Origin: Sporolactobacillus sp. THM19-2
GTDB lineage: Bacteria; Bacillota; Bacilli; Bacillales; Sporolactobacillaceae
DNA: 64,000 nucleotides
Assembly: GCF_004153195.1 (NCBI RefSeq)
Contig: NZ_SEMC01000002.1
Coordinates: 1 to 64,000, forward strand
Direction of reading: 5' to 3'
Of this stretch, positions 8,373-18,004 are shown one piece after another (positions within the stretch are counted from its first letter, which is position 1; every line of letters starts with the position of its first letter). The position numbers were made by a program, and so were the translations under genes. The notes below the pieces were generated by a model that saw nothing but the letters and a program-made list of their open reading frames with translations, was not told where the DNA came from and did not search any database.

Positions 8373-8943
8373 TTGTTGCTCATTCCTTACTATATGTTAG
8401 AAACTATCCCTATTGAGCTTACTCAGCCGAGTGTAATGGCTGGTGAATATATAATCCTAAAACCTTGGAACGAATCTTGTTACTGTCTAGATTTTCTTTA
8501 TACAATAGGACATACATAATATTGATCAAAGTTGACGATTCGATGATCTACATGTTTCTCATAGTACGATACATTTCATCTAGTTTCTCATAAATCTAAC
8601 TGAAATGCACTTATATATGAATTGAATATTTTCCAAAGCTGATACGTTTAACGCCATGGGAAAATTAGCAAGAATTATTATACCGATTGTTTCAGAGTCT
8701 ATCCTTCATGAAAAAGACCGCACTTGAATTCTTCAATCAGCACGTCCCTGTTGACCAGACTGATCGCCACTTTGAATCCTTGTTCACTCAATTGATGAAC
8801 CTGTAAATACAAGAGTAATTTTCCCACCTTTCAGATCCTCCAGACAAACAATGTTTAAAAGACAATCATAACTTATCTGGATTGATATTGGGTGAAAAGT
8901 GTTTATTTCTATTTAGCAGAATCTGTTGATTTTAGTTTAGCAG
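8373..8943. mobile_element. Intergenic DNA with remnant of a second IS5-like transposase
   Basis: Between the flippase and wzy there is no intact gene. On the minus strand, 8700-8800 can be read as QGFKVAISLVNRDVLIEEF. This parallels EFGAKEAISLVNGDAMIE in the decayed IS5-like transposase at 10500-12020, so a diverged and deleted copy of that family once sat here. A 32-codon plus-strand frame (8708-8806) is the complement of this remnant and is not a gene. The rest, 8373-8690, shows nothing I can name. Confidence 0.45.
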
Positions 8944-10251
8944 TTACAGCTTTAGTTTGTAACTAATTGTCTCTCTAATTATTGAGTTTAAATATGCGCT
9001 GATAATAACTATTAAAATCCATCCCATATCTTTCATTAATGCCCAACCTTGGAATGCATAAATAGCAAAGATAACGAAGCATCCAGTTATAAAGTAACAA
9101 TCGGCTTTAAAATGATTGGTTTGTTTTAGAATTTTATTTGCTTTTATTAAATTAGAAACGAAAATAGATATATATAAGAGTAATCCAAAGATCCCCAATT
9201 CTACAGCCATTATTAAATAAGAATTATGAATTGGGTTATTTCTAATAAAAAACGAATTAATTATTGAAGTATCAGTAATTAGATACGATATAGAGGTAAA
9301 GTGAGAATTTATATAATCTACATCATTGTTCAAACCGACACCAAAGATGAAATTACTTATATTTGAAAAAAAAATATTTAAGCCTATATTCCAATGAATC
9401 GTTCTGGCGATAAACATCTCACTAAAACTATTTTCTACAAATAAGTTCTGATAGAAACTTGATCTAAATAAAAAAAACAACAATATACCTGCAGTTTCTA
9501 ATAGAATCAGTTTAAATATCCAATTTCTTTTATATTTTTTCCAAACCATTATTGAGGTTATAAACATTGAAGCAATTAACATTGTTCTCGCACCTGATAA
9601 AAAAAGATCGATAATACATATAACAATATACTTAATTGCATTATTTTCATTATTAAAAATATATTTGCATATAAAGAATAAATATATAATAGTTATATAA
9701 AGGCTAAAATCACCTGGATGTGAAGTAGCACCCTTCATTCTAAAAAAACCATTTCTAATAGAGGTTGATCCATCTGAAATATAAGGGATAGAAATATTTG
9801 CAAAAACAGATAGAATGCCTACTATTGTCTCAAACACTAGTGCAATCTTAAATCCATAGTCCAATGAAAATTTGAAATGATTATATGATAAATATATTGA
9901 AAAATAATTATATAAACCCCAAAATATCAACATTTTGTATACACCTATAAAAGTAAGTTGCCATGATCTATCATATATCGGAAAGAGTATTGACAAAATG
10001 GCAAAAATAAAGAAAAACGTTAATGGTGACTTATGAATAATCATTTTTATATTTTTTAAGTGTAAAAAATATATTAATACTAATAATATCAAAGAAATAG
10101 AGATTCCTATTCTATTACCAAATGGTCTATTAAGAGGGCCATATGTATAACTCAATATTGTATATTCCCTTGGAAGAACACATGTGATAATTAAAAATAT
10201 TAATAAAGAGTCTATAATGTGATAGTGTATCTTAAATTTAATATTATTCAT
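8944..10251 (-). CDS. wzy: Wzy-type O-antigen/EPS polymerase
   Basis: A 435-residue integral membrane protein with about 11-12 hydrophobic segments. A long extracytoplasmic loop in the second half (about residues 290-345, with FGVGLNNDVDYINSH and NPIHNSYLIMAVELGIFGLLLY) contains the H-N-xx-L motif typical of Wzy_C/O-antigen ligase proteins. It would polymerise repeat units flipped by the neighbouring Wzx. An AAGGAG site lies 7 bases before the ATG. Sequence conservation in the family is low, so the call rests on topology, the loop motif and context. A dead IS element lies just upstream and separates it from the glycosyltransferases. Confidence 0.8.
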   Translation of the reverse strand: MNNIKFKIHYHIIDSLLIFLIITCVLPREYTILSYTYGPLNRPFGNRIGISISLILLVLIYFLHLKNIKMIIHKSPLTFFFIFAILSILFPIYDRSWQLTFIGVYKMLIFWGLYNYFSIYLSYNHFKFSLDYGFKIALVFETIVGILSVFANISIPYISDGSTSIRNGFFRMKGATSHPGDFSLYITIIYLFFICKYIFNNENNAIKYIVICIIDLFLSGARTMLIASMFITSIMVWKKYKRNWIFKLILLETAGILLFFLFRSSFYQNLFVENSFSEMFIARTIHWNIGLNIFFSNISNFIFGVGLNNDVDYINSHFTSISYLITDTSIINSFFIRNNPIHNSYLIMAVELGIFGLLLYISIFVSNLIKANKILKQTNHFKADCYFITGCFVIFAIYAFQGWALMKDMGWILIVIISAYLNSIIRETISYKLKL

Positions 10252-10355
10252 TTTTAAACTCCTTACTGGAATTTTGAAAATCAGGTATGTTAATTTTCAA
10301 TCGACAGACATTTCATTCGATAGATACGTTCTTTGGCCTACCAAATAAATTGAAT

Positions 10356-12089
10356 TACGTAGGGCTTGCTGAATCAATAGTCTTTTTGTTTATTAAGCGT
10401 CGTTCTCAGGTGATGCCAGAATGAAACCTTTAAAAATCAAACACATATTCGTAAAATAGCTAAAAAAGTACAGAGAGACCCTTAGGCTTTCCACCTTTAT
10501 GACTAAAAACTTAAGCGCGACCACTGTTTCACTGATCTCTCTCAGCATTGTGTAGATCCGATTCAAACCAAAACGTTATTTGCCTTCGCCAAACTTTTCT
10601 TCAACCGGAATACGACCTTTAAAATCATTTTGTTCCAACTTCTGATCCGCTTTGTGAATCTGCTTGTTTTTCGACTTTCGTCCCAGTTTCGAACCACTTA
10701 GGCGAATGTGATTGGCTTTGCAGTAAGCCAGATTGTCACGATTCCAATAGAGTTATCCGCCAGGACAGCTTCCGGATAACACCCATAGCGCTGCCGGTAA
10801 GTTTCAACAGAGTTTTGAAATGTCCAACCCTCGTTGAAGTTGTTCCAGTCCAATCGTTCGATCATCGCATCCCCGTTGACCAGGCTGATGGCCTCTTTCG
10901 CGCCAAACTCAACGTTGGTCTTGGCTTTTCCACGGACAATCGAGCGAACATGGGAACATGGGGCTGCAAAAGACTGACGATCCGATCATAAATACGATTC
11001 TGTTGGTGCTGATACATCCAGTTCTGCTGACGGTACAGTTCGTGGATCACCAGTAGATAACGACGATAATGTGCAGAAGAAGGAAGCTTAGTCAGTGGCG
11101 TTTGAGCAGCCAGCTTTTCAATGACTACCAGATTCCTTTGGATAAAACCATAATTGCTCGCCCACCGCCTTCCGGCGTTTATCGGGTCCGGGACGGCGCT
11201 GTTTGGCAACGGCGAGATAAGCTTTATGTGCTATTTTCCGGCAGATTCTGGGCTTGACCTTGAACAATGTTCGAATGGGCTGATAAAGTTCATCGATGAT
11301 CTGTTCCAGCTTCTCACAGGCCTGTTGAGCAGCTAAAGGTCAGTTGGGTAAGCCATATTATCGGCCGGGTTACAGGTCGCATCGAGCAGCAGTTTACCTT
11401 GATTCTCAGGTGTTTCCTCTGGTTGGCTTTCGACTGGATCTTTCGATGATTCAGCAGGCGGCTTGGGACCATGGGGCCCTGGGATCATGTGGCCCTTTAG
11501 GATCGTCGTGATGGTCGCCATCCCTGGATTCTAACTCAACCTTCTGTTGGTCGACCAGCACTAGCCATTCGTTAATCTAGTTGATGTCCCTTTTTTTCAG
11601 ACGTTTGCGGAAACGGGACATCATCGAATGGTGAAAGGGTGGGCATTCCTAAAAGGCGGGTGGCCCCAGGAAGTACTGTTTATAGGGGTTTTCCGTAATC
11701 TGCAACACGGTTTCCCGATCCGTCGTTCCTTGATGCTGCTGGATAATCAGGGCGCCCAGAGCCATACAGGCAAAGAAAAGTTGGGCGCCCTTAGCTGTAG
11801 CCTTTTTTAACGCTGCGGAATAGTGTTCTTCGACCTTCCACCAAAGAATGATCTGAGCCATTCGTACCCACCGGTTATTTTTATACAAAGTTTCTCCGAA
11901 AGGAAGGAAAAAGTCTTCAGGCATGATCAGTTGATGTTCCTGATTTTTGTACAATTGAATCGCCTCATGTGCAAGGTTATTTTTTGAAAATGCCTGGAGA
12001 TACGGTATTTTTTCTTGCATATCATTTCGACAAAATCGCTTAAAAGTCCTGCTATATCAACATTTTTTATGTTCAGCAAACCCTACGTA
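10356..12089 (-). mobile_element. Decayed IS5-family (IS1182-like) insertion sequence
   Basis: Imperfect terminal inverted repeats bound the element: TACGTAGGGCTTGCTGAA at 10356-10373, and the inverse of TACGTAGGGTTTGCTGAA at 12072-12089. The transposase gene inside is broken. The element lies between a GT4 gene and wzy, in the same orientation as the operon. Because it falls between genes it need not break a reading frame, but it could be polar on wzy, wzx and the pyruvyl transferase. Confidence 0.8.
10500..12020 (-). pseudogene. IS5-family transposase, multiply frameshifted
   Basis: The N-terminal 123 codons (11649-12020) contain LPFGETLYKNNRWVRMAQII and MALGALIIQQHQG followed by ITENPYKQYFLG, the DUF772 domain that opens IS5/IS1182 transposases. 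Further pieces follow in other frames: LLLDATCNPADNMAYPTDL (about 11345-11395), DPINAGRRWASNYGFIQRNL (about 11130-11190), and near 10600 PVEEKFGEGK, then a stop, then RFGLNRI, the usual C-terminal catalytic region. At least three frameshifts and one nonsense codon are needed, so no active product is possible. Confidence 0.8.
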
Positions 12090-12119
12090 TTATTAGTAGG
12101 CAAAATATTATATCTCATT

Positions 12120-13139
12120 CTACTTGTATGCATCTATTGTTTTAATTGAGATATTTTTCCAATTCATTTTTATTAGTTTTTCATCTATAGCTTTTTTTAG
12201 TTCTGTTCTCTTTAATTTCATAACATCTTCCATTGCTTTTAATAATCCATCAGTATCATCTTGATTATATAACACACCACAATTTGAAGGAATATATTCT
12301 CTCATTAATCCAATATCTGGTGCAACAACAGGTTTATAAAAGGATATAGCTAAAATTGCACTTCCAGAAGTTGCGACTTGATTATATGGCAAAACAACTG
12401 AATCAAAAGCATTTAGAAAATCTGCAATTTCTTTGTCGTCTATAAACCTTAATTCTAAATGAATTCGACTACATTTTATTTGATCAAAAAAGCTCTCATT
12501 AAAGTCAGGTGAAATTCTACCAGCAATAATTAAATGAGTATTATTATCCGGTATTTTTATGAATGCGTCAATTAATTTATCAATTCCCTTGTAAGGTGAT
12601 ATTTGTCCAATAAACCCAAAGACATAATTATTTGCTGGTATTCCTAGCTCGGTTCGTATATTTTTCCCAGTTTTTTTGTATGCATCTTTGTAATGACCAT
12701 GTGGTATTACAACAATTTTATCTTGATTAACCTTAAAGTTTTTAAACACCTCAAACCTAAGTCCTTTCCCGAGTACAATTATTTTGTAGGACATTTTTGC
12801 TAGTAAAATTCTATTAATTAAGTCTAGAACTGTTTTACCATTAGAATGCGGCCATATATTATGTACCGTCCAAATAATTTTTATTCTTCTTAATTTAAAA
12901 TATGTTATTAACGATAAGAAAAAAAACGACTTAATTATGCTTAATATTACATGATTAGTTCTATAATACAGACTTGGCCAATGGATATGAAATATATCAC
13001 CTTTTTTCATCTTGAATATTTCATTTTTATGGAAATCTTTAACAATTATCCCTTGACGTTCAATACTTTCGCTTAACAGCTGATTATACTTATTACTTTT
13101 GTTGGTTTTAGGAAACATATATACAATACGTGAGTTCAA
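12120..13139 (-). CDS. GT4-family glycosyltransferase
   Basis: A GT-B fold glycosyltransferase of about 340 residues. The N-terminal half has FHIHWPSLYYRTNHVI. The C-terminal half has VFGFIGQISPYKGIDKLIDA, then FLNAFDSVVLPYNQVATSGS and FYKPVVAPDIGLMREYI, the nucleotide-sugar binding half of GT4 proteins. The acidic EX7E pair is replaced here by a TSGSA segment, as in some GumH/WcaI-like relatives. The frame also allows a GTG nine bases upstream, but the AGGTGA ribosome site points to the TTG at 13139. Donor and acceptor cannot be assigned. It is the last glycosyltransferase before the IS. Confidence 0.75.
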   Translation of the reverse strand: MNSRIVYMFPKTNKSNKYNQLLSESIERQGIIVKDFHKNEIFKMKKGDIFHIHWPSLYYRTNHVILSIIKSFFFLSLITYFKLRRIKIIWTVHNIWPHSNGKTVLDLINRILLAKMSYKIIVLGKGLRFEVFKNFKVNQDKIVVIPHGHYKDAYKKTGKNIRTELGIPANNYVFGFIGQISPYKGIDKLIDAFIKIPDNNTHLIIAGRISPDFNESFFDQIKCSRIHLELRFIDDKEIADFLNAFDSVVLPYNQVATSGSAILAISFYKPVVAPDIGLMREYIPSNCGVLYNQDDTDGLLKAMEDVMKLKRTELKKAIDEKLIKMNWKNISIKTIDAYK

Positions 13140-13231
13140 AATTATCACCTATTATTACGTTAATTTTTCATCCAAACTTTACTTTTCGAATATATTATAT
13201 ATTGAGTTTTCTAATATTATTATTATATTTG

Positions 13232-14350
13232 CTATTCTTTACTAGGTAACTGTGATAGAATTTTGTCAACAGTTTTACCCCAATCATATTCTAAAGCTCT
13301 CTTTAATCCTCTTTTTCTGTAAAGCTCACGTAATTCGGTGTTAACAATTATCTTTGATATTTTACTTTCAATCTCTTTTATATCTATTGGATTCACAGTT
13401 AAAGCACAATTCCCAGCTATCTCACGAAGGGAACTTGTATTGGAAGTTATTACAGGCGTTCCACAAGCCATTGCTTCTATTATTGGTAAACCAAACCCTT
13501 CATATAATGAAGGATAGACAAACGCCAATGCCCCTCCATATAAGCTTGGTAATTCCTGATAGCTCACATAATCTAAAAAATATATACTGTTACTTAACCC
13601 AAGTGAATCAACCAACTTAACTAGGTTATTAAAATTCCAATGTTTTGTATCACCCACTAAAACGAGTTTAATTTCTGGAAACTTTAGATGTATATGACAA
13701 AAGGCTTGTATTAATCTTTCTAAATTTTTATGAGGATACATATTCCCAACATATAGAATATATTTTGATAAGCCATATTTAGTTTTGATATTGTTTACTT
13801 CGTCGTCATTTCTCTGAAAAAAATGTTTGTTATCATAACCATTTGGTGCAACTATAATTTTATCATTATCAATGTTATATACACGTATAATATCTTTTTT
13901 CGTATTATTAGACGGAACAATAACTTTATAACTTTTCTTTAGAAGCCGTGGAACGTAATATTTATAATAGTAATAACTTTTTGGGTATTCCCTTTTAAAC
14001 AATAGTGGTAAAATGTCGTGTATTACAGTTACCTGATGGTTTAGAAATAATGAACCTTCCGGAACAGGATTAAATATTAAATCTTTATCTCTTCCAATTT
14101 TGGGGAGAAAACAATTTAGATAAATTATTCGAGCCAATTGCGCTAACCATCCGTTACTACTGAGAATATAATTTGGTGTGTAAATTACATCGTTCTTATA
14201 GAAAGAGTGATCTACATTAATCAATTTATTTACTAAAATTTCTTGATTAATATTTTCCCTCTTGTTTATTTCTTTTATAACATTGATAGTATAAACACCT
14301 AATCCTGTAGGCCGCTTATCACAAATTGTTGCATTTGTTAGCATCTCCAT
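13232..14350 (-). CDS. GT4-family glycosyltransferase (mannosyltransferase-like)
   Basis: The 372-residue protein has the N-terminal GLGVYTINVIKEI motif and VTVIHDILPLLF, found in mannosyltransferase-like GT4 enzymes. The C-terminal half has YILYVGNMYPHKNLERLIQA and EGFGLPIIEAMACGTPVITS, with the EX7E donor-binding pair. An AAGGAG site stands 8-9 bases before the ATG. It lies in line with two more glycosyltransferase genes and would add one sugar of the locus 1 repeat unit on the cytoplasmic membrane face. The sugar itself cannot be read from sequence. It is strongly AT-rich. Confidence 0.85.
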   Translation of the reverse strand: MEMLTNATICDKRPTGLGVYTINVIKEINKRENINQEILVNKLINVDHSFYKNDVIYTPNYILSSNGWLAQLARIIYLNCFLPKIGRDKDLIFNPVPEGSLFLNHQVTVIHDILPLLFKREYPKSYYYYKYYVPRLLKKSYKVIVPSNNTKKDIIRVYNIDNDKIIVAPNGYDNKHFFQRNDDEVNNIKTKYGLSKYILYVGNMYPHKNLERLIQAFCHIHLKFPEIKLVLVGDTKHWNFNNLVKLVDSLGLSNSIYFLDYVSYQELPSLYGGALAFVYPSLYEGFGLPIIEAMACGTPVITSNTSSLREIAGNCALTVNPIDIKEIESKISKIIVNTELRELYRKRGLKRALEYDWGKTVDKILSQLPSKE

Positions 14351-14427
14351 TTTTAAAATCTCCTTTTAAACCGAAATACACCTATCATTAATAATGTTGA
14401 AGATTTTATTTGTAATAATCAAAATTA

Positions 14428-15501
14428 TCAAATATCATGTTGTAGAACTTTAGCCCATAGTTGGGATGTAATATTTATGCTATAATTTGACATTACCCTT
14501 TGGTAGGCATTATGTTGCATAAATTCTAGCTTTTTAGGGTCAGATACTATACTTATTATTGCTTTTTTTAGAGATATTGAATCAACACTTTTCAACAGTA
14601 ATCCATCAACTTGGTTTCGTATTATAGTACTCGGCCCAACTCCACTTGATGATATTGGAACAACTTTACATGCCATTGCTTCTATTAAAACAATGCCAAA
14701 CAGTTCTTCCCAATTTTTCTGAGGTATTGAAGGAAGTAATAATACATCACACTGTTTATATATTTGGGCAAGCTTATTTTGCTCTGATATTTTCCCAAAA
14801 TACTTACAATTTTTTCTTCTGTCACATATTAATCTTATTTTATTTGACAAATTGCCTTCACCAACAAACCACCATTCATTATATTTTGAATTTCTATCGT
14901 TTTCAATTATGTCAATAATGATATTAATCCCCTTAGATTCAGTGATTCTACCAACAAAAAGGAAACGCAAAGATGAATTAATCTTATTAGCAGTGTTTCC
15001 ATTAAAAATAGATGGATTAATGCAATGTGGAATAACCGTTATATTTGATGTATATTGACTGAGTCCTTTTTTTACTTTATCGGTGACAGCGACTACTTTA
15101 ATATCTTTCAAAAATACTTGCCACATATGCACTTGGCTTTTAAAAAATATTCTTTTGGGGTATTTTGTTAAATTCCAATATGGCCAAGAAGAATAATATA
15201 TCAACTTGTGCTTCTTTTTTAAAATAAGCATATATATGATGAAAATATCATATGGAGCAATTCCCACTATTATTGTTTTGTTTTTTGTAAACAAAAAATT
15301 CACAAGATAAAATAGATTCATTACTGCTTTTTTTATGTATCCTAATTTAAAGGTTAGAAGGCCCTTCCCTAATTTTCTAATAATGTTAAACTCAACTTGT
15401 ACTACATCATTATATTTTCTATTTTTCTTATTCATATAAAAAAGTGATTCAAAATGTCTAGGAGCACCAGTTTGGTGTAATATATATATTTTTTTTCTCA
15501 T
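14428..15501 (-). CDS. GT4-family glycosyltransferase
   Basis: The 357-residue protein begins KKIYILHQTGAPRHFESLFY. Its N-terminal half lacks a clear acceptor signature. The C-terminal half has LRFLFVGRITESKGINIIID, WWFVGEGNLSNKIRLIC and ELFGIVLIEAMACKVVPISS with the EX7E motif, typical of GT4. A GGGAG site lies 11 bases before the ATG. It follows the two GT2 genes in transcription order and probably adds a sugar to the locus 1 repeat unit. The specificity is unknown. Confidence 0.82.
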   Translation of the reverse strand: MRKKIYILHQTGAPRHFESLFYMNKKNRKYNDVVQVEFNIIRKLGKGLLTFKLGYIKKAVMNLFYLVNFLFTKNKTIIVGIAPYDIFIIYMLILKKKHKLIYYSSWPYWNLTKYPKRIFFKSQVHMWQVFLKDIKVVAVTDKVKKGLSQYTSNITVIPHCINPSIFNGNTANKINSSLRFLFVGRITESKGINIIIDIIENDRNSKYNEWWFVGEGNLSNKIRLICDRRKNCKYFGKISEQNKLAQIYKQCDVLLLPSIPQKNWEELFGIVLIEAMACKVVPISSSGVGPSTIIRNQVDGLLLKSVDSISLKKAIISIVSDPKKLEFMQHNAYQRVMSNYSINITSQLWAKVLQHDI

Positions 15502-15542
15502 TAAAATTTGTTCTCCCTGTCTATACGCTTAAATACTTTCAT

Positions 15543-16457
15543 TTATTTTAATAAAGCATCTCTTATTCCATTTAAAATTAAATATATTCTTTCTTTTTTA
15601 TTCTTTTGGTTTTTAATTACAATCTGAATCATCTTTTTAATTGACTTATAAATCATATACAAAAAAGCTAACACAGGTAACCCAGCATTATTTCTTTTGC
15701 ATAGCCAAAATGCATTTCGAATATCATAGTATGCATAATAAGGTGATAAATTATTTTCTCCACCTGAAGAAACTGATACTTTATGATATATAATCGAATT
15801 AGGTACAAAAATTATTTTCCACCCCGCTTTATGGGCCTTCACATTAAAATCTGTCTCTTCGTAGTAAAGAAAGTAATCCTCGCTAATATATCCAATCGAT
15901 CTTATTATTTCTGAACGAAACAACATACTGCATCCAGTTATATAATCAACTTCCCTTATGTGATTATATGATTCGTTATTAAACTTTTTTATGCCAATAT
16001 GCTTAACTTTTCCGGTTTTAAGATTAACTAATCCCCCTGCAAACCAAATTTTATTTGTATTATAATAAAATATTTTTGAACCGACAATGCCAACATTTCT
16101 ATTCTTGGTTATACATGAAACTAAAGTGCTTAAAGAACTGGAATCAACAATTGTATCATTATTTAGTAGCCATATATATTGAAATCCTAATTTGCATGCT
16201 CTCTTGATAGCAATATTATTTCCACCAGCAAATCCCATATTCTCCTTGTTTTGGATAAGTTGAATTTCAAATTTATATTGAAAATTGTGTGTAATGTGTT
16301 CATAAATCAGGGCATATGAATTATCAGTAGAACCATTATCAACAATAAATACTTGAAAATGATTATACGTTAAATTGTTTAAACTCTTCAAACATTCAAT
16401 GGTATCCCTATATCCATTCCAATTTACTAGTATTATTGCAATGTCTGGATTATTCAT
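15543..16457 (-). CDS. GT2-family glycosyltransferase (rhamnosyltransferase-like)
   Basis: A GT-A fold enzyme of about 304 residues. It has IAIILVNWNGYRDTIECLKS, then FIVDNGSTDNS, YIWLLNNDTIVD (the DxD-like metal site) and YYEETDFNVKAHKAGWKIIF. This is the layout of GT2 rhamnosyltransferase-like proteins. The ATG at 16457 overlaps the stop of the previous gene as ATGA and has a GGGGAAG site, so it is preferred over the upstream in-frame codon. It would use a nucleotide sugar, possibly dTDP-rhamnose made by the rfb genes 12 kb away. That link is inference. Confidence 0.83.
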   Translation of the reverse strand: MNNPDIAIILVNWNGYRDTIECLKSLNNLTYNHFQVFIVDNGSTDNSYALIYEHITHNFQYKFEIQLIQNKENMGFAGGNNIAIKRACKLGFQYIWLLNNDTIVDSSSLSTLVSCITKNRNVGIVGSKIFYYNTNKIWFAGGLVNLKTGKVKHIGIKKFNNESYNHIREVDYITGCSMLFRSEIIRSIGYISEDYFLYYEETDFNVKAHKAGWKIIFVPNSIIYHKVSVSSGGENNLSPYYAYYDIRNAFWLCKRNNAGLPVLAFLYMIYKSIKKMIQIVIKNQKNKKERIYLILNGIRDALLK

Positions 16458-17395
16458 TTGCTTCCCCAATTTTCCCAATAATTTGTATTCATACTTATTT
16501 TCTTTTTTATTCTTAAAGGAATATATTTCTCCATGGTCCCCAATTTATAACCAACATACTTCAATGCATTTCTAAACAAGAATTCTGGTATTAGATGAAA
16601 GTAATGAAATGATATTATTTCTCTTAGCTGATAAATTATGAATTTTCTTCCTTCACTTTCAGCATGAGCAAATTTCTTGGTTATCCAATTCTCCCTCCCG
16701 TAAAAAACACCAGTATCAAAATATCTTTTAAATTCCTGAATACAGGTATAATTGTGAGAGTGATAAACACACGCATCAGCTTCGTATGCAATTGAATACC
16801 CTTTTGTTAGCATCTTTGCAGCCACAAATGTTTCCTCACTCAGTATGGTATTCCTTGGGAATCCTCCTACATCGATTAATGCCGATCTTCTATATGCAGC
16901 AAATGAATCTGATACAAAAACAGTTTTTATCCCTAAGTTATCTTTATCTTTTAAAGACTTTACTCTACTTTGTGAAGGGTAATTGAAATCTCTAGCTAAT
17001 TTGCTAAATAACTTAGCATCCCTTTTTGGTAGTTGCCTCCCATATGCCATTCCGATAGAAGGATCTTTTTCCATATTCTTAATAATTTTTTTAAAACATT
17101 CGGGACTGCTTGGAACTGCATCCTGAGTCAAAAAAACTACGTATTCACCTTTAGAAATATTAAAAGCTTGGTTCCTTGTGCCACCATGATTAAAATTACT
17201 CGATTCAATTTTAATTACATTTACTGATGAATCATTTCTAACGAAATCTGTTGTATTAGCAGATGGAGATGAATCTACAACTATAATTTCAGTGTCATAA
17301 TGGCTTTCCGACTCGTATAATTTAATAGAGTTGAGAATTTGTTTGAAATCGTTCCCCGGATTATATACAGGAATTACAAAAGATATTCCACTCAT
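16454..17395 (-). CDS. GT2-family glycosyltransferase (rhamnosyltransferase type)
   Basis: The 313-residue protein has ISFVIPVYNPGNDFKQILNS, then NFNHGGTRNQAFNISKGEYV and FLTQDAVPSS. The NHGGTRN and TQDA motifs are characteristic of GT2 rhamnosyltransferases of the RfbF/RgpB kind. ILSEETFVAAKMLTKGYSIAY is the acceptor-side motif. It is the first glycosyltransferase of the AT-rich block and is translationally coupled to the next one. The dTDP-rhamnose genes at 27.9-31.3 kb would supply its probable donor. The match to the class is strong; the acceptor is unknown. Confidence 0.85.
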   Translation of the reverse strand: MSGISFVIPVYNPGNDFKQILNSIKLYESESHYDTEIIVVDSSPSANTTDFVRNDSSVNVIKIESSNFNHGGTRNQAFNISKGEYVVFLTQDAVPSSPECFKKIIKNMEKDPSIGMAYGRQLPKRDAKLFSKLARDFNYPSQSRVKSLKDKDNLGIKTVFVSDSFAAYRRSALIDVGGFPRNTILSEETFVAAKMLTKGYSIAYEADACVYHSHNYTCIQEFKRYFDTGVFYGRENWITKKFAHAESEGRKFIIYQLREIISFHYFHLIPEFLFRNALKYVGYKLGTMEKYIPLRIKKKISMNTNYWENWGSK

Positions 17396-17429
17396 CTAAC
17401 CACTCATTTTCAACGATTTATTATTATTT

Positions 17430-17935
17430 ATTTCCATGGACCAACTAAACTCATTTCGCATTTTAAGACAATGACAAGTTTAGGGAATTCATCGATACTG
17501 GTTTTTCTAATGAAATAACCAATCTGGGTAACTGCGCCTAGTCTTTCATTTTGAACATGGTCCCCATCATTTCATTTTTATCGATTAATTAATTGATTGA
17601 GTAACTACTCGGCATTTTTGATCATTGATCGAAATTTGTAGATATGAAATGCCTGTCCATTTTACCTATACGGACTTGTGAAAAGAACACACGACTCCTT
17701 GGATCCTCCTTTTTTATCAGAAGAGTAACGATAATAAGATGGGGGGCAGTATTAGTAAACCGAGTAACACACCTGTAATGTCCATGACTCTTTTCGTGAA
17801 AAAACAGATTTTCTTATCTTCAATTTTATTACTTAACTCTTTTGTTGTATTTTCGATACTTATATATAGTATAGGGTGTATCATTTTTGATCGATAATTC
17901 GGATGAGGCCATTTTACATTTTTCCGAAAGATCAA
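17430..17935 (-). pseudogene. Decayed undecaprenyl-phosphate sugar transferase
   Basis: The first 72 codons (17717-17935) hold the N-terminal cytoplasmic part and the start of the membrane hairpin (FFTKRVMDITGVLLGLLILP). After a frameshift, fragments such as [18 protein letters not shown] and a degraded [12 protein letters not shown] (for ISLRKTSLDELPQL) continue to about 17440. The catalytic GDMSLVGPRPP part and the C-terminus are gone. It parallels the intact genes at 21836 and 47356. It lies exactly between the AT-rich glycosyltransferase block and the more GC-rich ugd/cpsBCD block. Confidence 0.75.
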
Positions 17936-18004
17936 TGCTCCATTAAGTAAATTCGTGTACAGAAATTGTACAGACCATTCTGATATGGTCTAATAGGTTA
18001 ATTT

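Noticed and set aside
8708-8806. 32-codon plus-strand mini-gene (starts MKKTALEFFNQH)
   Set aside because: The opposite strand reads as a transposase remnant, which explains the open frame better.
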